Shown one piece after another: positions 55,175-64,000 of a stretch of 64,000 bases of DNA. The position numbers and the translations under genes are program-made. The stretch comes from Liolophura sinensis (taxonomy: Eukaryota > Mollusca > Polyplacophora > Chitonida > Chitonidae). Below the pieces are notes generated by a model, which saw only the letters and a list, made by a program, of their open reading frames with translations, ran no database searches and was not told where the DNA came from. Every line of letters begins with the position of its first letter. The first letter of the stretch is position 1. The stretch is from assembly GCF_032854445.1 (NCBI RefSeq), contig NC_088300.1, forward strand, positions 29,185,608 to 29,249,607, in the 5' to 3' direction.

Positions 55175-58100
55175 GTAAGAAAAACAATGAAAAATATTTA
55201 TAAAAGTATTTCCGACGTCGGTGCACTTCATTACCTATGAAGAAAGAGTGAAAGGAAGTGTAGTTATGCGAGTCAATACTTAAAATTTCAAGGAAAAAAA
55301 AGCAGTGCCAATTTCTACCAATCAACACACGCCTCAATCGGCGCCATGAAAACATAATAGCCTGGTACCCGTTGCCATGATCACTGAGAGATTTTTGGTA
55401 ATATTCTTGGTTCTGTTAGTTCGTGGTCTAGCCATTGAAAGGTTTGACGCCGAGATCATCAGTTAACACTTCGACTACTTTCGGTCTTTCCGGTGTCTCT
55501 AATGCCATTTAGTTATATCCACTTTAGAGCAGCCATGTTGTAGAGGAGTCGCCACGTTCCTTGTATCCTCAGGCTGAAGACGTGTGCAAAGTGTACAGGT
55601 GAAGTTGTGAAAATCTGTTGCGCGGTAGGTCATTACACCGTATTCTGACCTTAATTTACAGGGCAAATGTGTGTAGGGCTACGATTACATAACGCCTTTA
55701 CTAAAAGCATCAGTTAATATGTCAGTTGAAAAATCGTATCGACGAAAACCCCATTAATCTGTCTCATAGTTAATGGGCATAGCGGAAATGAAGAATTTCG
55801 AGCCAACCGTTGTTGAAGACCTTTCCAAATTACGTAGACGTTTGTTTTTTTTTTTCAAACTGGGTACAGAAAATAACCGTCTTGTGTAAAGGACCTGGTA
55901 TGGTCGGGCGGGGAATCGGCCCCAGAGCAAGAAACTGTGCACCTATAGAAGCGAAACTGACTATAGCTGTGAGCGACAGGTGCTGACACCCTCGTGAGGC
56001 TACTTCTTTTTAATTTCTGTTTTACTCTTCTTATTTATTTATTTACTTATTTATTTATTTATTTGATTGGTGTTTTACGCCGTACTCAAGAATATTTCAT
56101 TTATACGACGGCGGCCAGCATTACGGTGGGAGGAAACCAGGCAGAGCCCGGCGGAAACCCACGACCATCCGCAGGTTGCTACTTTACTCTTCTTTCCTGC
56201 TATTTGGCAAGCGTGCGACTTATGAAGCTCAGAACATACACTGAAGCAAAGTATAGGTCATGAAATCGAAAAATGGTAGACTGCTCCAGCTGTACACAAA
56301 CATCTTTTTGGCATCAGACACTGTAGAGTGGGGAAAATAACTGCACCACAAATGTAACTTTCTGAAAAATTATGAATGCACGCAGTTATGCACTAGTCAT
56401 TTAAATTCATATATAACAAATGTTTAGCGTTATCCTTCTGCTACGCATAACATGTTTTTGATAGCAAGAGGACCACATGTGAATAGGATTTCGCTATAGT
56501 TGCCACACGTTACGTAATACCATAACTTAACAATTATCCATTCTAACCCTTTTCGAACCCTTCCTCGAAATGTAACCTGTTCTCCATAAAGACTTCGTTA
56601 GTTCCCTGTACTGTGAAGTATGCCCAGCAGATTATGGCCGTAATACGAATTGTAATTTGCCAAAATATGACAAAACTGACCGCATTATAAAGTTAATTTT
56701 TACAAATGAAGATCAACGTTAACCAAAACGAAACTTTGAAAGCACGTTGAAATACACATATGAAAGTTTCAGTAAAGATATTTTTCTTACAAAGACAAGT
56801 TAACCTTGATCTCTATATTGTAAATTAAAGACACAGTGGCTCGTTTGAACGAAAAATTGGCGTTTTTGATCGAGTGCATTTTTGGCGATTTATTACTAAG
56901 CCATCTCTTTTATGGCCATATATCTTTTTATGGGTGATTCGACGAAGTTTTATACTACTGATTCCGAAGTTTACAGAACTGTGCTGTGATTATGAAATTT
57001 GCACTTTCTTGTAGTACCTCTCTGTGGCCGATTCTGCGTCTTACTGTACCAGGTCCTTTATATCCCTTCAAATTAAAATTCTAATCAATGCCAAAATGTT
57101 TTTGGGCTGACCGTTTTTTGGATGATGGGCAAACGTGAGGTTTTAAGCACGCATTTAGAAGGGGGGGGGTCATATTTATGTATTTTTGTTTGTTTCGCAG
57201 AAAATGTATTCGCTCTCCAACAGCACCAAAAAGGCCGATTTCATTAAAGTTCCCAGAGGAGTTATATTTATCGATTAATCCTGAGCAAAGCTTAAATCGT
57301 AAAAAACGGGATTTATTCCATAAAAATGATATCATTGGAATCAAGGTATCGTCGCCCATGACATCGGACACATGGATTATGTACATTTACGTTATCTGGG
57401 GGCCATTCAATATTCAAGTAGCCTGATCTAATATTGGTTTGAAGAAAAACAGGTTATGGTTGATGTTTATGTTGGTTGCATGTAAGCTTAATTTTAGAAT
57501 TACCAATAACACTACCCATACACTGTGAGTACTGAAATCAGCTGAGACACTCATTTTGTTCTCGAAAAGGTAGGATGCCTTAGGGATTCACCGTATTAAT
57601 TCTTCACGGGGTCATATTTTGTTCAAACAAGCGGTATGCTGATATATTTATGGGGTAATTTTAATCCTCTCTGCAAACAAATTAACCTCCGACGCCGCAC
57701 ACCACAGGATACTTCATGTATCCATCCACCAAACACGTTATACCATGTTTTTTTTCTCTGTGTGTTGTATGCCCTCATGACATGGCCTACTGTGTATCCA
57801 TGTAAGCTTTCTGTACAGTATTTACAATGGCCTATAATCGCTGTCGGCGTCTGCAATGACACGCAGGATGAAGAAAATTACATATTTATATCTTAAGTAT
57901 TAAACCATGCACAGCAGTGAACAGAATATTTAATCATATTGCTTGACCACGATGTCCGCAGTAATCCGCAGTCGACCTTATCGAGGGAGAAACATTATCT
58001 GCGTAGCAATCGTCCTCCTACACCATCAGTGTATAAATTGGATACATTAGCCAGGGGGCTAATTTTATTTGTTTATTTATTTGACTAGTGTTTCACACTA

Positions 58101-61100
58101 TATCCATGAATATTTTCTCTCTATGACGGTGGTCAAGTTTCAGGCGAAAAAAAAAGACAAAAAAACGTGGACCTCAGTTAAAACTGTTACGATGTCTTGT
58201 TTTGATATTGGATCACTTGTTTTAAATCATTAGTTTTCTTAAAGACAAGGGCACACGAACAACAATTGTTGCTGGAACTAGGATAGGAAATAGGAGATTC
58301 CGGTGGGTGAATCACGGACAGTCCAGAATACTTACTGTTCTTTTCAACACACGAGCAAAATTTGGAAGATTTTTTGTTGGGAGGATAAGGAAATCCGTTT
58401 TCGAGAAAAAAAGTTGGCCGTGCGAAAATGTCTTTAACATTTAACCGGCAAAATGTCTTTAACACACCTGGTCAGTTTTGCTCAATTGCAGATCAGCCTA
58501 TTTAGTCTTTTTAGCCTAATGATAACCTACTTACCGGTACTGTTACTAGTACTCATGCACTAATCCTCACTAATCCTAAGTTGTCAAAATGATGCAGGTA
58601 TAGATAATCACGAGGTTAATGCTTAAACAAGAAAAGGAATCCAGTAGTTTTTTTTATTAAAGATCAAAAGGATCTTTTTTATTTATTTATTTGATTGGTG
58701 TTCTACGACGTACTCAAAAGGCACCATCAATGTTAAATATAAAAGACTACAATATAGCGAGCAAAACCAAAGTAACAATGTAATAGCTGGCAAATGATCA
58801 TGTCACTGGTGAAATCCCGTCTCTGGTCAGTATCCCTCAGTCAGGGAGTTATTCTGACTGTTCATGTAAATACTTCAAAAGTATGAACTTAGTCACGTAC
58901 ACGGTCAAATCCGGCTTCTTGTTAGGTTTCCTCAGTTAGCGATTTATCTCATCTGATCCTGTAAATGATTAAAAGTAGCACCATGGCTGAAACACAATTA
59001 GGTAATAAAAGAGTGATATCAATTGCAATGTATCAGACGTCATTGGCGTAGAAATACTCAAAGTGCTGTGATATCATCATTGGTGTTTTACCGCGTGCTG
59101 AAGAATACATGTATTTCACTTATACGACGGTGGTCAGCATTATGGTGGGAGGTTTCCGCTCAGTGCTCTGGAAAACTCACGAGCATCCGCCACATGTAAT
59201 AAACAACAGATTTATCTCCAATTGTTAATCGTAGACGGTCATGTCTTGATCTCATTTTAGTAGAAATACCCGTATTTAATCTGCGACATGTGTACGTATA
59301 CGTCTAGCTCAGGTGGGATGATTTCCCATTTAAATATTATTACTTCAGTAGAAATTCTGTTCGCTGAAATTTAGAAAGCAGGATAGGGGTATTATTACAG
59401 CTTAGTCAGTACCTTTCTTCGTAATTTTCTCACAAAGAAAGAAACAAATACGATTGGTTCACTACTGTCATTGAGAACGTTTTCACGCCTAATCTGTGTA
59501 GGCTGTTGTTCATTTTAGCCTTTGTGATGACGATTTGTGAGCAAACCGGTAAAATAGTATTGAGACACTACAAAATAACAGATCGCTTCGGTGGCCTAAT
59601 GGTTAGAGCTTCCTCTCCGAAGTTGAGAGATCGGTGATCAAACCCGTGTCAAAGCCACTGAGAGGTTGGGGAAAGGAAACATGGCTGGTTGGCCCGGTGT
59701 CTGTATTATGTGACTCTGTGGAGTGTCATGTATGGTTCCATCGGCATGATACTTTGGCGGCATGAACTCGCCCTGCAACAAGAAGGCACATTATATGTAC
59801 ACAGACCTAATAAACCCTCGTCGTCATATGACTGAAAAAGTGTTAAGTGCGATGTAAAACTTCAAAGCATACAAGATAGCAACGGGCAATCTGGATATGT
59901 CTTGAGTCGCAATTGCGCGGTCAGAGGTATACCATAACCAGATTGTTCCCCTATCAACGACAACTACAGAATAAACGTAAACTTCCACCGTCAGCTCTCA
60001 TGGCTTTCCTTGTGAAAAGGACAATATTCCAGTACAACGTTCGTATTTATTTACTAATGCGAAATGTGTATCTGTCTCTGATAGAAATCATACTACATTC
60101 AGATCTGTATGCCCTGGCACTGAATATAGTGACATTTTATGAGCATTGTTCCATAATTAACATTTACAACAAATATATGCCATTTTTCGGAACATTTAAA
60201 TGCTAACCCAAAGACATTCATATTTTCATAATATTCTGAAAACATGTCTCATAGCAAAAGAACTTTGAAATGTATTATTGTGTACATTTGCCAAGTTTAC
60301 GTTTCCACGCGAATAGCATACGTTTCAGAGGATATAGATTAGACAGGCATATAATCTTAGAATAATTTTGGAATAAATGTATTTAAAATCGAAAGTTGCA
60401 GGAGCCAACAGAAACCTGGGTTGGTAACACAAAATAACTGAGTGGTTTTGGAGCGACAGGGCCGTTGAGCTGTTTTTGTTACATTGGCAGGATATAGTGC
60501 CAAGTCCAATGCTTCATAGCTGTCATGTTGTCCCAGTATCCTGTGAATCAGGTCTCGCAAAAGCACTTATACACAGCGTAATGCTGTGGAAACATGCGTA
60601 GCCATCTTATAATATTCGCTTGTCATCGAATGTATTGTCGCTAATACCTTTTTAATATTCGGCTCTGTGTTAAATATTCTTCGTGAAGATGCGAAAGAAC
60701 AGTGCGAGCTCCCCACGGAAGCCTTGTGTGGGAGTATTTTTTTTTCTAAGCTCTGTGCTGAGAGAGTGTGCTTGGCTTGCTCCTTCAATGAGCGCGGCAC
60801 AGATATGCAAACGCTACCGAAGAACTAATGGTTTTATGGCGGTCTCAATGGGTTAGTCCCGTAAAGGACAATTAAATCGTAAAACCGAGCAGACAAGCTT
60901 AAATTATACATCTCATTTACTGCATGACAGGGAAAAATAAAGTAATGTGCAGTGTAAGCACCAAATTACGGGGAGAACAGATTGTCCCTCAACGAGCAAC
61001 GTGCAGCGGGAATAGGTGCCATGAGCGCACTGTGACAGGGTGTCGAAACGCATTATATGGTTAAGGTTTTCAAATTCTCGCTAATGATATTACCAAATAC

Positions 61101-63398
61101 CTTTACACGCCTCTGTTTAACTGTGGAAATGTTAGGAGAAACGGTGAACGGCCCCCATTGTTGTGGGCCCGGAAGCGCTAAGGGATCGCCCGGATTTATG
61201 ACAGACACAGGCGAGAAGAGAGAAGCCATGGTAATCAACATAAAAGCCTGACATCTTCCTCCTCCCTTGAGATGTATGTATCAAAGTTGGTATCCTCTCG
61301 CACGAGTCTAGGGAATAAAAAAATCGCATTATCCCTAAAGATTCGCGAAAACACGTTGATATTAATGTGTAAGACTTCCTGTTGAGAGATCGTATAATTT
61401 GATCAGCGAACTTTAGCAGGATTAACGCTATAGTCGAAGAGCTTACGAGAGGTGTTTTTTTTTAACCACAAGCTGCAATTGTGTTTTCATAGTACAGTTG
61501 TCTGGGGACGTGTTCAAGAAGTCAATCCTGCTCGCAATGTCCTGATGAGATATCGGTATAAAACATTAAAATCCCGCTCTCTGTTATCACGCTTGTTGTC
61601 AATGCTTTTACGTCAATTTAATACCACTACATTTAAACATCGAGTTAAACATCAAAGTACGTTTCACCAGTGTGCAAGTGCTTGTGAACTAGAACCATCG
61701 ATGTGTCGATTCAATTTTAGATTTTTAAGAAAATAAACATTTAATAGTTTAAATAATTGATGTGTTATTCTTATTTCAGGTAACCCATGCCCTGCAGATA
61801 AGCCATTCCTGTGTAAAGTAACTCCCAAATGTATACCACTGGAGTATGTGTGTGATGGTAACTTCGACTGTGACGGAGGCTTCGATGAAAACGAGGCTGT
61901 ATGCAATGCGGGTAAGCATGCAGGCTGTTAAAATTAAAGATGCCTTAGCAAGACCACACACTTCCGTTCTCGCATTTGTCATATGAAAGGTTTCGTAATT
62001 ACCCTTCTCCGCTAAACCACGAAACGCTGTTAGCTTTTAGGGGCAATGCATGATCAAAACACAGCAAAATGATGCATTCACCCCACTACTCACTCTTCGA
62101 CCCAATCAACTAACCGATGTCATTCTCTTTTCTGTTTGACTAGCCAACCGACCGCCAGTCGAGGAACTTTGGGAGTTCCTAGAAAAAGAACATAGTTGGA
62201 TTTTACCGAAGCTTTTTGATGGAATAGACGCAGAATTCGTCGCCCATAGCCTAGCAGGTAAGGGGGTGAAAACCCGATGTGCGACATTGTGCCAGTCATC
62301 GAGAAAAGCTTTGATTGGTTGATCTGTTTTTCAGCTCGACTGTATTGATATTTTAATAGTTCATATATTGTTACGCAATAGGTCTATATGAAAAGATGTA
62401 GTTTTTATTAAGTATTTAGTTTTACATTTGTCATTCATTATAGTCCCAAACAGCAAACAATGTAATGTTTTTGTAAAATACGTGAAGCGGTTTTTCTTGC
62501 TTACCTATTTACCATCAAAAATGTATTAAAGATATTTAAATGAAAATAATGGTGCTCACACACTAACGTTTCTTCCGTCAAATAGTGTTAATCAGAATGC
62601 CATCTCCAGATAATGTTCGTTACTTACAGTCCGGGAAGAGGGCCTTGGCCGAGTGATCCAGGGGATCGCCATTAAATTACTTACTCACATATATATGTTC
62701 AGTTCTGTGGTTAGAGTCCAGCTCATGTTGGCTTCCTCTCTGGCCAGGGAAGGTCTGCCCGCAATCTGCGGATTATCGTGAGTTTCCCCCAGGCTCTGCC
62801 CGATTTCCTCCCACCATTATGTCAGTCGACGTGCAAGTGAAATATTCTTGAGTACGGCGTAAAACATCAATCAAATAAATAAATAAATCGAATAAATAAA
62901 TAAATTCTCTGGTAAGCAATTTTCGTGATTCCCCTACATGCCTCCGTTGATCTCGGGGTCTTAGCCGCAAGAGACTATCGTCTACGTTGTCTTGTGTGGT
63001 CGTACATGATGTTCGCTTGAGGCAGTTCGCCCTCTATAAACATAATGTATGTTACACATGAGGAAAAGCTCGTCAGTGACTTGCCAATGGTCAGTGGTTT
63101 ACTCCGATATGCATTAAAAATTCTTGAATATGGCATTAACAAACAATAAAATAAATAAAAAGCATAATCGCCGTTCTTTTCTGAAATTTGTTTTCTAGTA
63201 AGCCCAGATGTTCACGATGTCCAGCTCGTTTTGGGCCTGAGCGATACCGCAGTTAATAACATCAAAACAGCTTTCAAGGCGGTGGAAGACGGTGATGAGC
63301 GTCCACTGGAGGCCATGGGCATGCCCGAGAACGAATGGCACACGACAGAATATATGCTGGACAAACTGATAAAGAGTGGATTCAAAGTGAAGAAATAA
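55039..63398 (+). CDS. Prohormone-4 / IDLSRF-like neuropeptide precursor (secreted, LDLa-containing), 4 coding exons
   Basis: The spliced CDS joins 55039-55174, 61780-61911, 62144-62257 and 63199-63398 (582 nt, 193 codons plus stop). All introns have GT-AG ends and all interrupt the codon after its first base. The product has a hydrophobic signal peptide (about residues 1-22, ending LHA). It is followed by a ~20-residue peptide beginning LSVRFPHF and ending at Lys-Arg 41-42, then one LDL-receptor class A domain (residues 49-88) with six cysteines. The C-terminal region of ~100 residues has no transmembrane segment. A signal peptide, an RF-containing N-terminal peptide, a dibasic site and a single LDLa domain match the prohormone-4 family of honey bee, whose brain peptides begin IDLSRF; the shared core is RF..HF.N-like. 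It probably encodes a peptide released from neurons or neuroendocrine cells. The role of the LDLa and C-terminal parts is not established. Family assignment is from architecture and recollection of the family, not from a search. A different LDLa-bearing secreted protein is the main alternative. Confidence 0.88.
56030..56180 (-). mobile_element. SINE, tRNA head missing
   Basis: A (TTTA)n-type tail, TTGATTGGTGTTTTACGCCG and TACTCAAGAATATTTC through CCACGACCATCCGCAGGTTG. It is well conserved, so probably a fairly young 5'-truncated insertion, in antisense to the host gene. Confidence 0.88.
58063..58144 (-). mobile_element. SINE 3' fragment, decayed
   Basis: TTTATTTGACTAGTGTTTCA, CACTATATCCATGAATATTT and ATGACGGTGGTCA match the 3' part of the SINE. 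Confidence 0.65.
58675..58718 (-). mobile_element. Very short SINE 3' fragment
   Basis: TTTATTTATTTATTTGATTG and GTGTTCTACGACGTACTCAA: only the tail and the last ~25 bases of the element, an extreme 5' truncation. Confidence 0.7.
59078..59191 (-). mobile_element. SINE, truncated at both ends
   Basis: TCATTGGTGTTTTACCGCGT...TTTCACTTATACGACGGTGG and TCAGCATTATGGTGGGAGG through CACGAGCATCCGCCAC; no A/T-rich tail remains. Confidence 0.75.
59582..59870 (+). mobile_element. Second tRNA-derived SINE family, near full length
   Basis: The tRNA-like head has an A box, TGGCCTAATGG (59592-59602), and a B-box-like GGTGATCAAACCC (59633-59645). An unrelated body follows, ending CGTCATATGACTGAAAAAGT and GTTAAGTGCGATGTAAAACTTC, a 3' end typical of another widespread molluscan SINE group. 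It lies in the sense orientation within the large intron of the prohormone gene. Confidence 0.78.
61780..61911 (+). CDS. Prohormone-4-like gene, exon encoding a complete LDL-receptor class A domain
   Basis: The acceptor is TTATTTCAG|GT and the donor is GCGG|GTAAGC. The exon is 132 nt (44 codons, phase 1 at both ends). It encodes a complete LDLa module: Cys, then F-L-C, K-C-I-P, Y-V-C-D-G, F-D-C-D, and a final C after GFDENEAV. All six disulphide cysteines and the acidic Ca2+-binding segment (CDG..DC....DE) are present. LDLa modules bind calcium and usually mediate ligand contact. In this precursor family the domain sits between the N-terminal peptide and the C-terminal region. Confidence 0.9.
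61912..62143 (+). other. Intron of the prohormone gene, 232 bp, phase 1
   Basis: GTAAGC...TTTGACTAG. No features are seen inside. Confidence 0.8.
62144..62257 (+). CDS. Prohormone-4-like gene, third coding exon
   Basis: The acceptor is CTGTTTGACTAG|CC and the donor is AGCAG|GTAAGG. It is 114 nt (38 codons, phase 1 to phase 1), and the frame stays open only in the phase set by the LDLa exon. It encodes a tryptophan- and acid-rich segment (NRPPVEELWEFLEKEHSW..., then LPKLFDGIDAEFVAHSLA) that looks helical and soluble. No named domain is recognised beyond its position after the LDLa domain, where prohormone-4 proteins carry a conserved C-terminal region. Confidence 0.82.
62636..62905 (+). mobile_element. 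SINE, near full length with a decayed head, in the last intron of the prohormone gene
   Basis: GGGCCTTGGCCGAGTGATCC (decayed A-box region), TTAGAGTCCAGCTCATGTTG, then the body, CAAGTGAAATATTCTTGAGT and an AAAT tail. The element lies in the sense orientation about 290 bases before the last exon. Confidence 0.8.
63070..63160 (+). mobile_element. SINE, second subfamily, fragment
   Basis: AGCTCGTCAGTGACTTGCCA, ATGGTCAGTGGTTTACTCCG, then TTCTTGAATATGGCATTAAC and an AAAT tail. It shares signatures with the copies at 39528 and 49466 and ends 38 bases before the last exon. Confidence 0.6.
63199..63398 (+). CDS. Prohormone-4-like gene, last coding exon and stop
   Basis: The acceptor is GTTTTCTAG|TA. 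It is 200 nt and ends with TAA at 63396-63398. It encodes about 66 residues with alternating hydrophobic and charged residues (VQLVLGLSDTAVNNIKTAF..., ending KLIKSGFKVKK), probably helical, with no cysteines and no membrane segment. An AATAAA overlaps the stop codon (63394-63399). A better-placed AATAAA lies 110 bases downstream at 63508-63513. Confidence 0.85.
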
Positions 63399-63507
63399 AG
63401 CTACTGGTGTCAAGTGTGAAGAATGGGACTTCCCGGTCACACAGCCCAGTTATTCGGATTTGAGTTAACTGACACATATCTTAGTGCAAACTCAACTGCG
63501 ATTTGCT

Positions 63508-63513
63508 AATAAA
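63508..63513 (+). terminator. Likely polyadenylation signal of the prohormone-4-like gene
   Basis: A canonical AATAAA lies 110 bases after the stop codon. It implies a short 3' UTR ending near 63525-63545. The AATAAA that overlaps the stop codon is unlikely to be used because cleavage would follow almost directly after the coding end. Confidence 0.55.
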
Positions 63514-63679
63514 ACCAACCATAGAGAAAACTGTCCATATTTTTGTGCCATTTTTGAGCTCCATCCCAAACAAAAGGAACTTCTGGAGAATAAGATGGAG
63601 CACGGAAATAATCAAAACTTTCACACATGCATCATACACACTCATACACATGCAACACAGTCTAACACCGACGCAATGG

Positions 63680-63990
63680 CATACCGGTATTTATGTTCAA
63701 GATGTTCACTGTCCTAAAAATCGGTATTCGTGTTCATTGTCATGAAAATCGGTATTCAGGTTTTATGCCATGGGCACTTCTGTACTCATGTTCTAGGTGA
63801 CCTGGAATAGGTGTTCACATTCAAAATATGGAGAGCCGGTTTTCCTGTTTCAGCTCATGGGAAACCGATATATTTATGCTCTACGCAATTGGAATTCGGC
63901 ATTCACGTTTAAGGTAAAAAGTAAACCGGTATTCAACTTAAAAGTGGTATGGAATAGGTATTTATGTTCAAGATCACGCCAAAACAAGTA
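63680..63990. repeat. Decayed tandem repeat, core GGTATTYATGTTC
   Basis: Blocks such as CCGGTATTTATGTTCAAGAT, TCGGTATTCGTGTTCATTGT and TAGGTATTTATGTTCAAGAT recur every ~28-35 bases downstream of the prohormone gene. The array is strongly diverged and continues to the window edge. Confidence 0.6.
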
Positions 63991-64000
63991 AACATGGTAA

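Larger units (their letters stand above)
55175..61779 (+). other. Intron of the prohormone gene, 6605 bp, phase 1
   Basis: It starts GTAAGA and ends TTATTTCAG. It holds five SINE copies of two families (56030, 58063, 58675, 59078, 59582). Frames inside it have no coding character; a good acceptor at 57200 leads quickly to a stop and is not supported as an exon. Confidence 0.75.

Noticed and set aside
54957-55355. 132-codon minus-strand frame
   Set aside because: It is antisense to the signal-peptide exon and its polypyrimidine tract; the plus-strand exon explains the sequence.
57178-57426. Alternative exon in the large prohormone intron, after the acceptor TTTGTTTCGCAG at 57200
   Set aside because: In the phase required by the upstream donor the frame ends after about 15 codons, and frames are open on both strands without protein character.
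61664-61982. Minus-strand frames over the LDLa exon
   Set aside because: They are shadows of the plus-strand LDLa exon, which has all six cysteines and consensus splice sites.

Overview
This is a eukaryotic, almost certainly molluscan, genomic window. The DNA is AT-rich with long non-coding stretches. It carries many copies of a tRNA-derived SINE of the kind common in mollusc genomes (a tRNA-like head, a conserved body ending in TTGAGTACGGCGTAAAAC, and an AAAT-repeat tail), a large number of minisatellites, and one confidently recognisable spliced gene. No bacterial-type operons, IS elements or CRISPR arrays are present. Most open frames are chance frames or products of tandem repeats.

The one clear gene lies at the right end on the + strand. 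Four coding exons (55039-55174, 61780-61911, 62144-62257, 63199-63398) join in frame into a 193-residue secreted precursor. It has a signal peptide, a short N-terminal peptide containing LSVRFPHF that ends at a Lys-Arg site, one complete LDL-receptor class A (LDLa) domain, and a conserved-looking C-terminal region. This is the architecture of the prohormone-4 / IDLSRF-like neuropeptide precursor family, first known from honey bee brain. All three coding introns are phase 1, and the LDLa domain occupies exactly one exon. A strong splice acceptor three bases before the ATG shows that at least one 5' untranslated exon lies upstream. Candidate donor and promoter elements (TATA boxes, a CRE) lie between 50.2 and 53 kb.

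Layout: 0-11 kb is SINE-rich, includes a decayed ~45-bp repeat split by a SINE, and holds one possible unassigned minus-strand exon (7085-7269). 11-17.8 kb is mostly featureless apart from a decayed dispersed repeat at 13.2-13.8 kb and a recent 60-bp duplication. 17.8-26.7 kb holds four minisatellites (30, 63, 48 and 47 bp). 27.7-32.4 kb is a ~3.8-kb, G-poor 73-bp satellite-like array bracketed by two SINEs in the same orientation; the left one has a perfect 14-bp target-site duplication. 32.4-46.7 kb is mostly unique DNA with a possible terminal exon near 38 kb, a decayed LINE reverse-transcriptase fragment, a 31-bp minisatellite and an unexplained 213-codon minus-strand frame. 46.7-47.4 kb is a 26-bp minisatellite. 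47.4-55 kb is the 5' flank of the prohormone gene, with an 85-bp composite repeat just upstream. 55-63.5 kb is the gene itself, with several SINEs in its introns. 63.68 kb to the end is another decayed tandem repeat.

Confidence is high for the prohormone gene, the SINEs and the tandem arrays. It is low for the isolated candidate exons and for all regulatory sites, which rest on motif reading alone.
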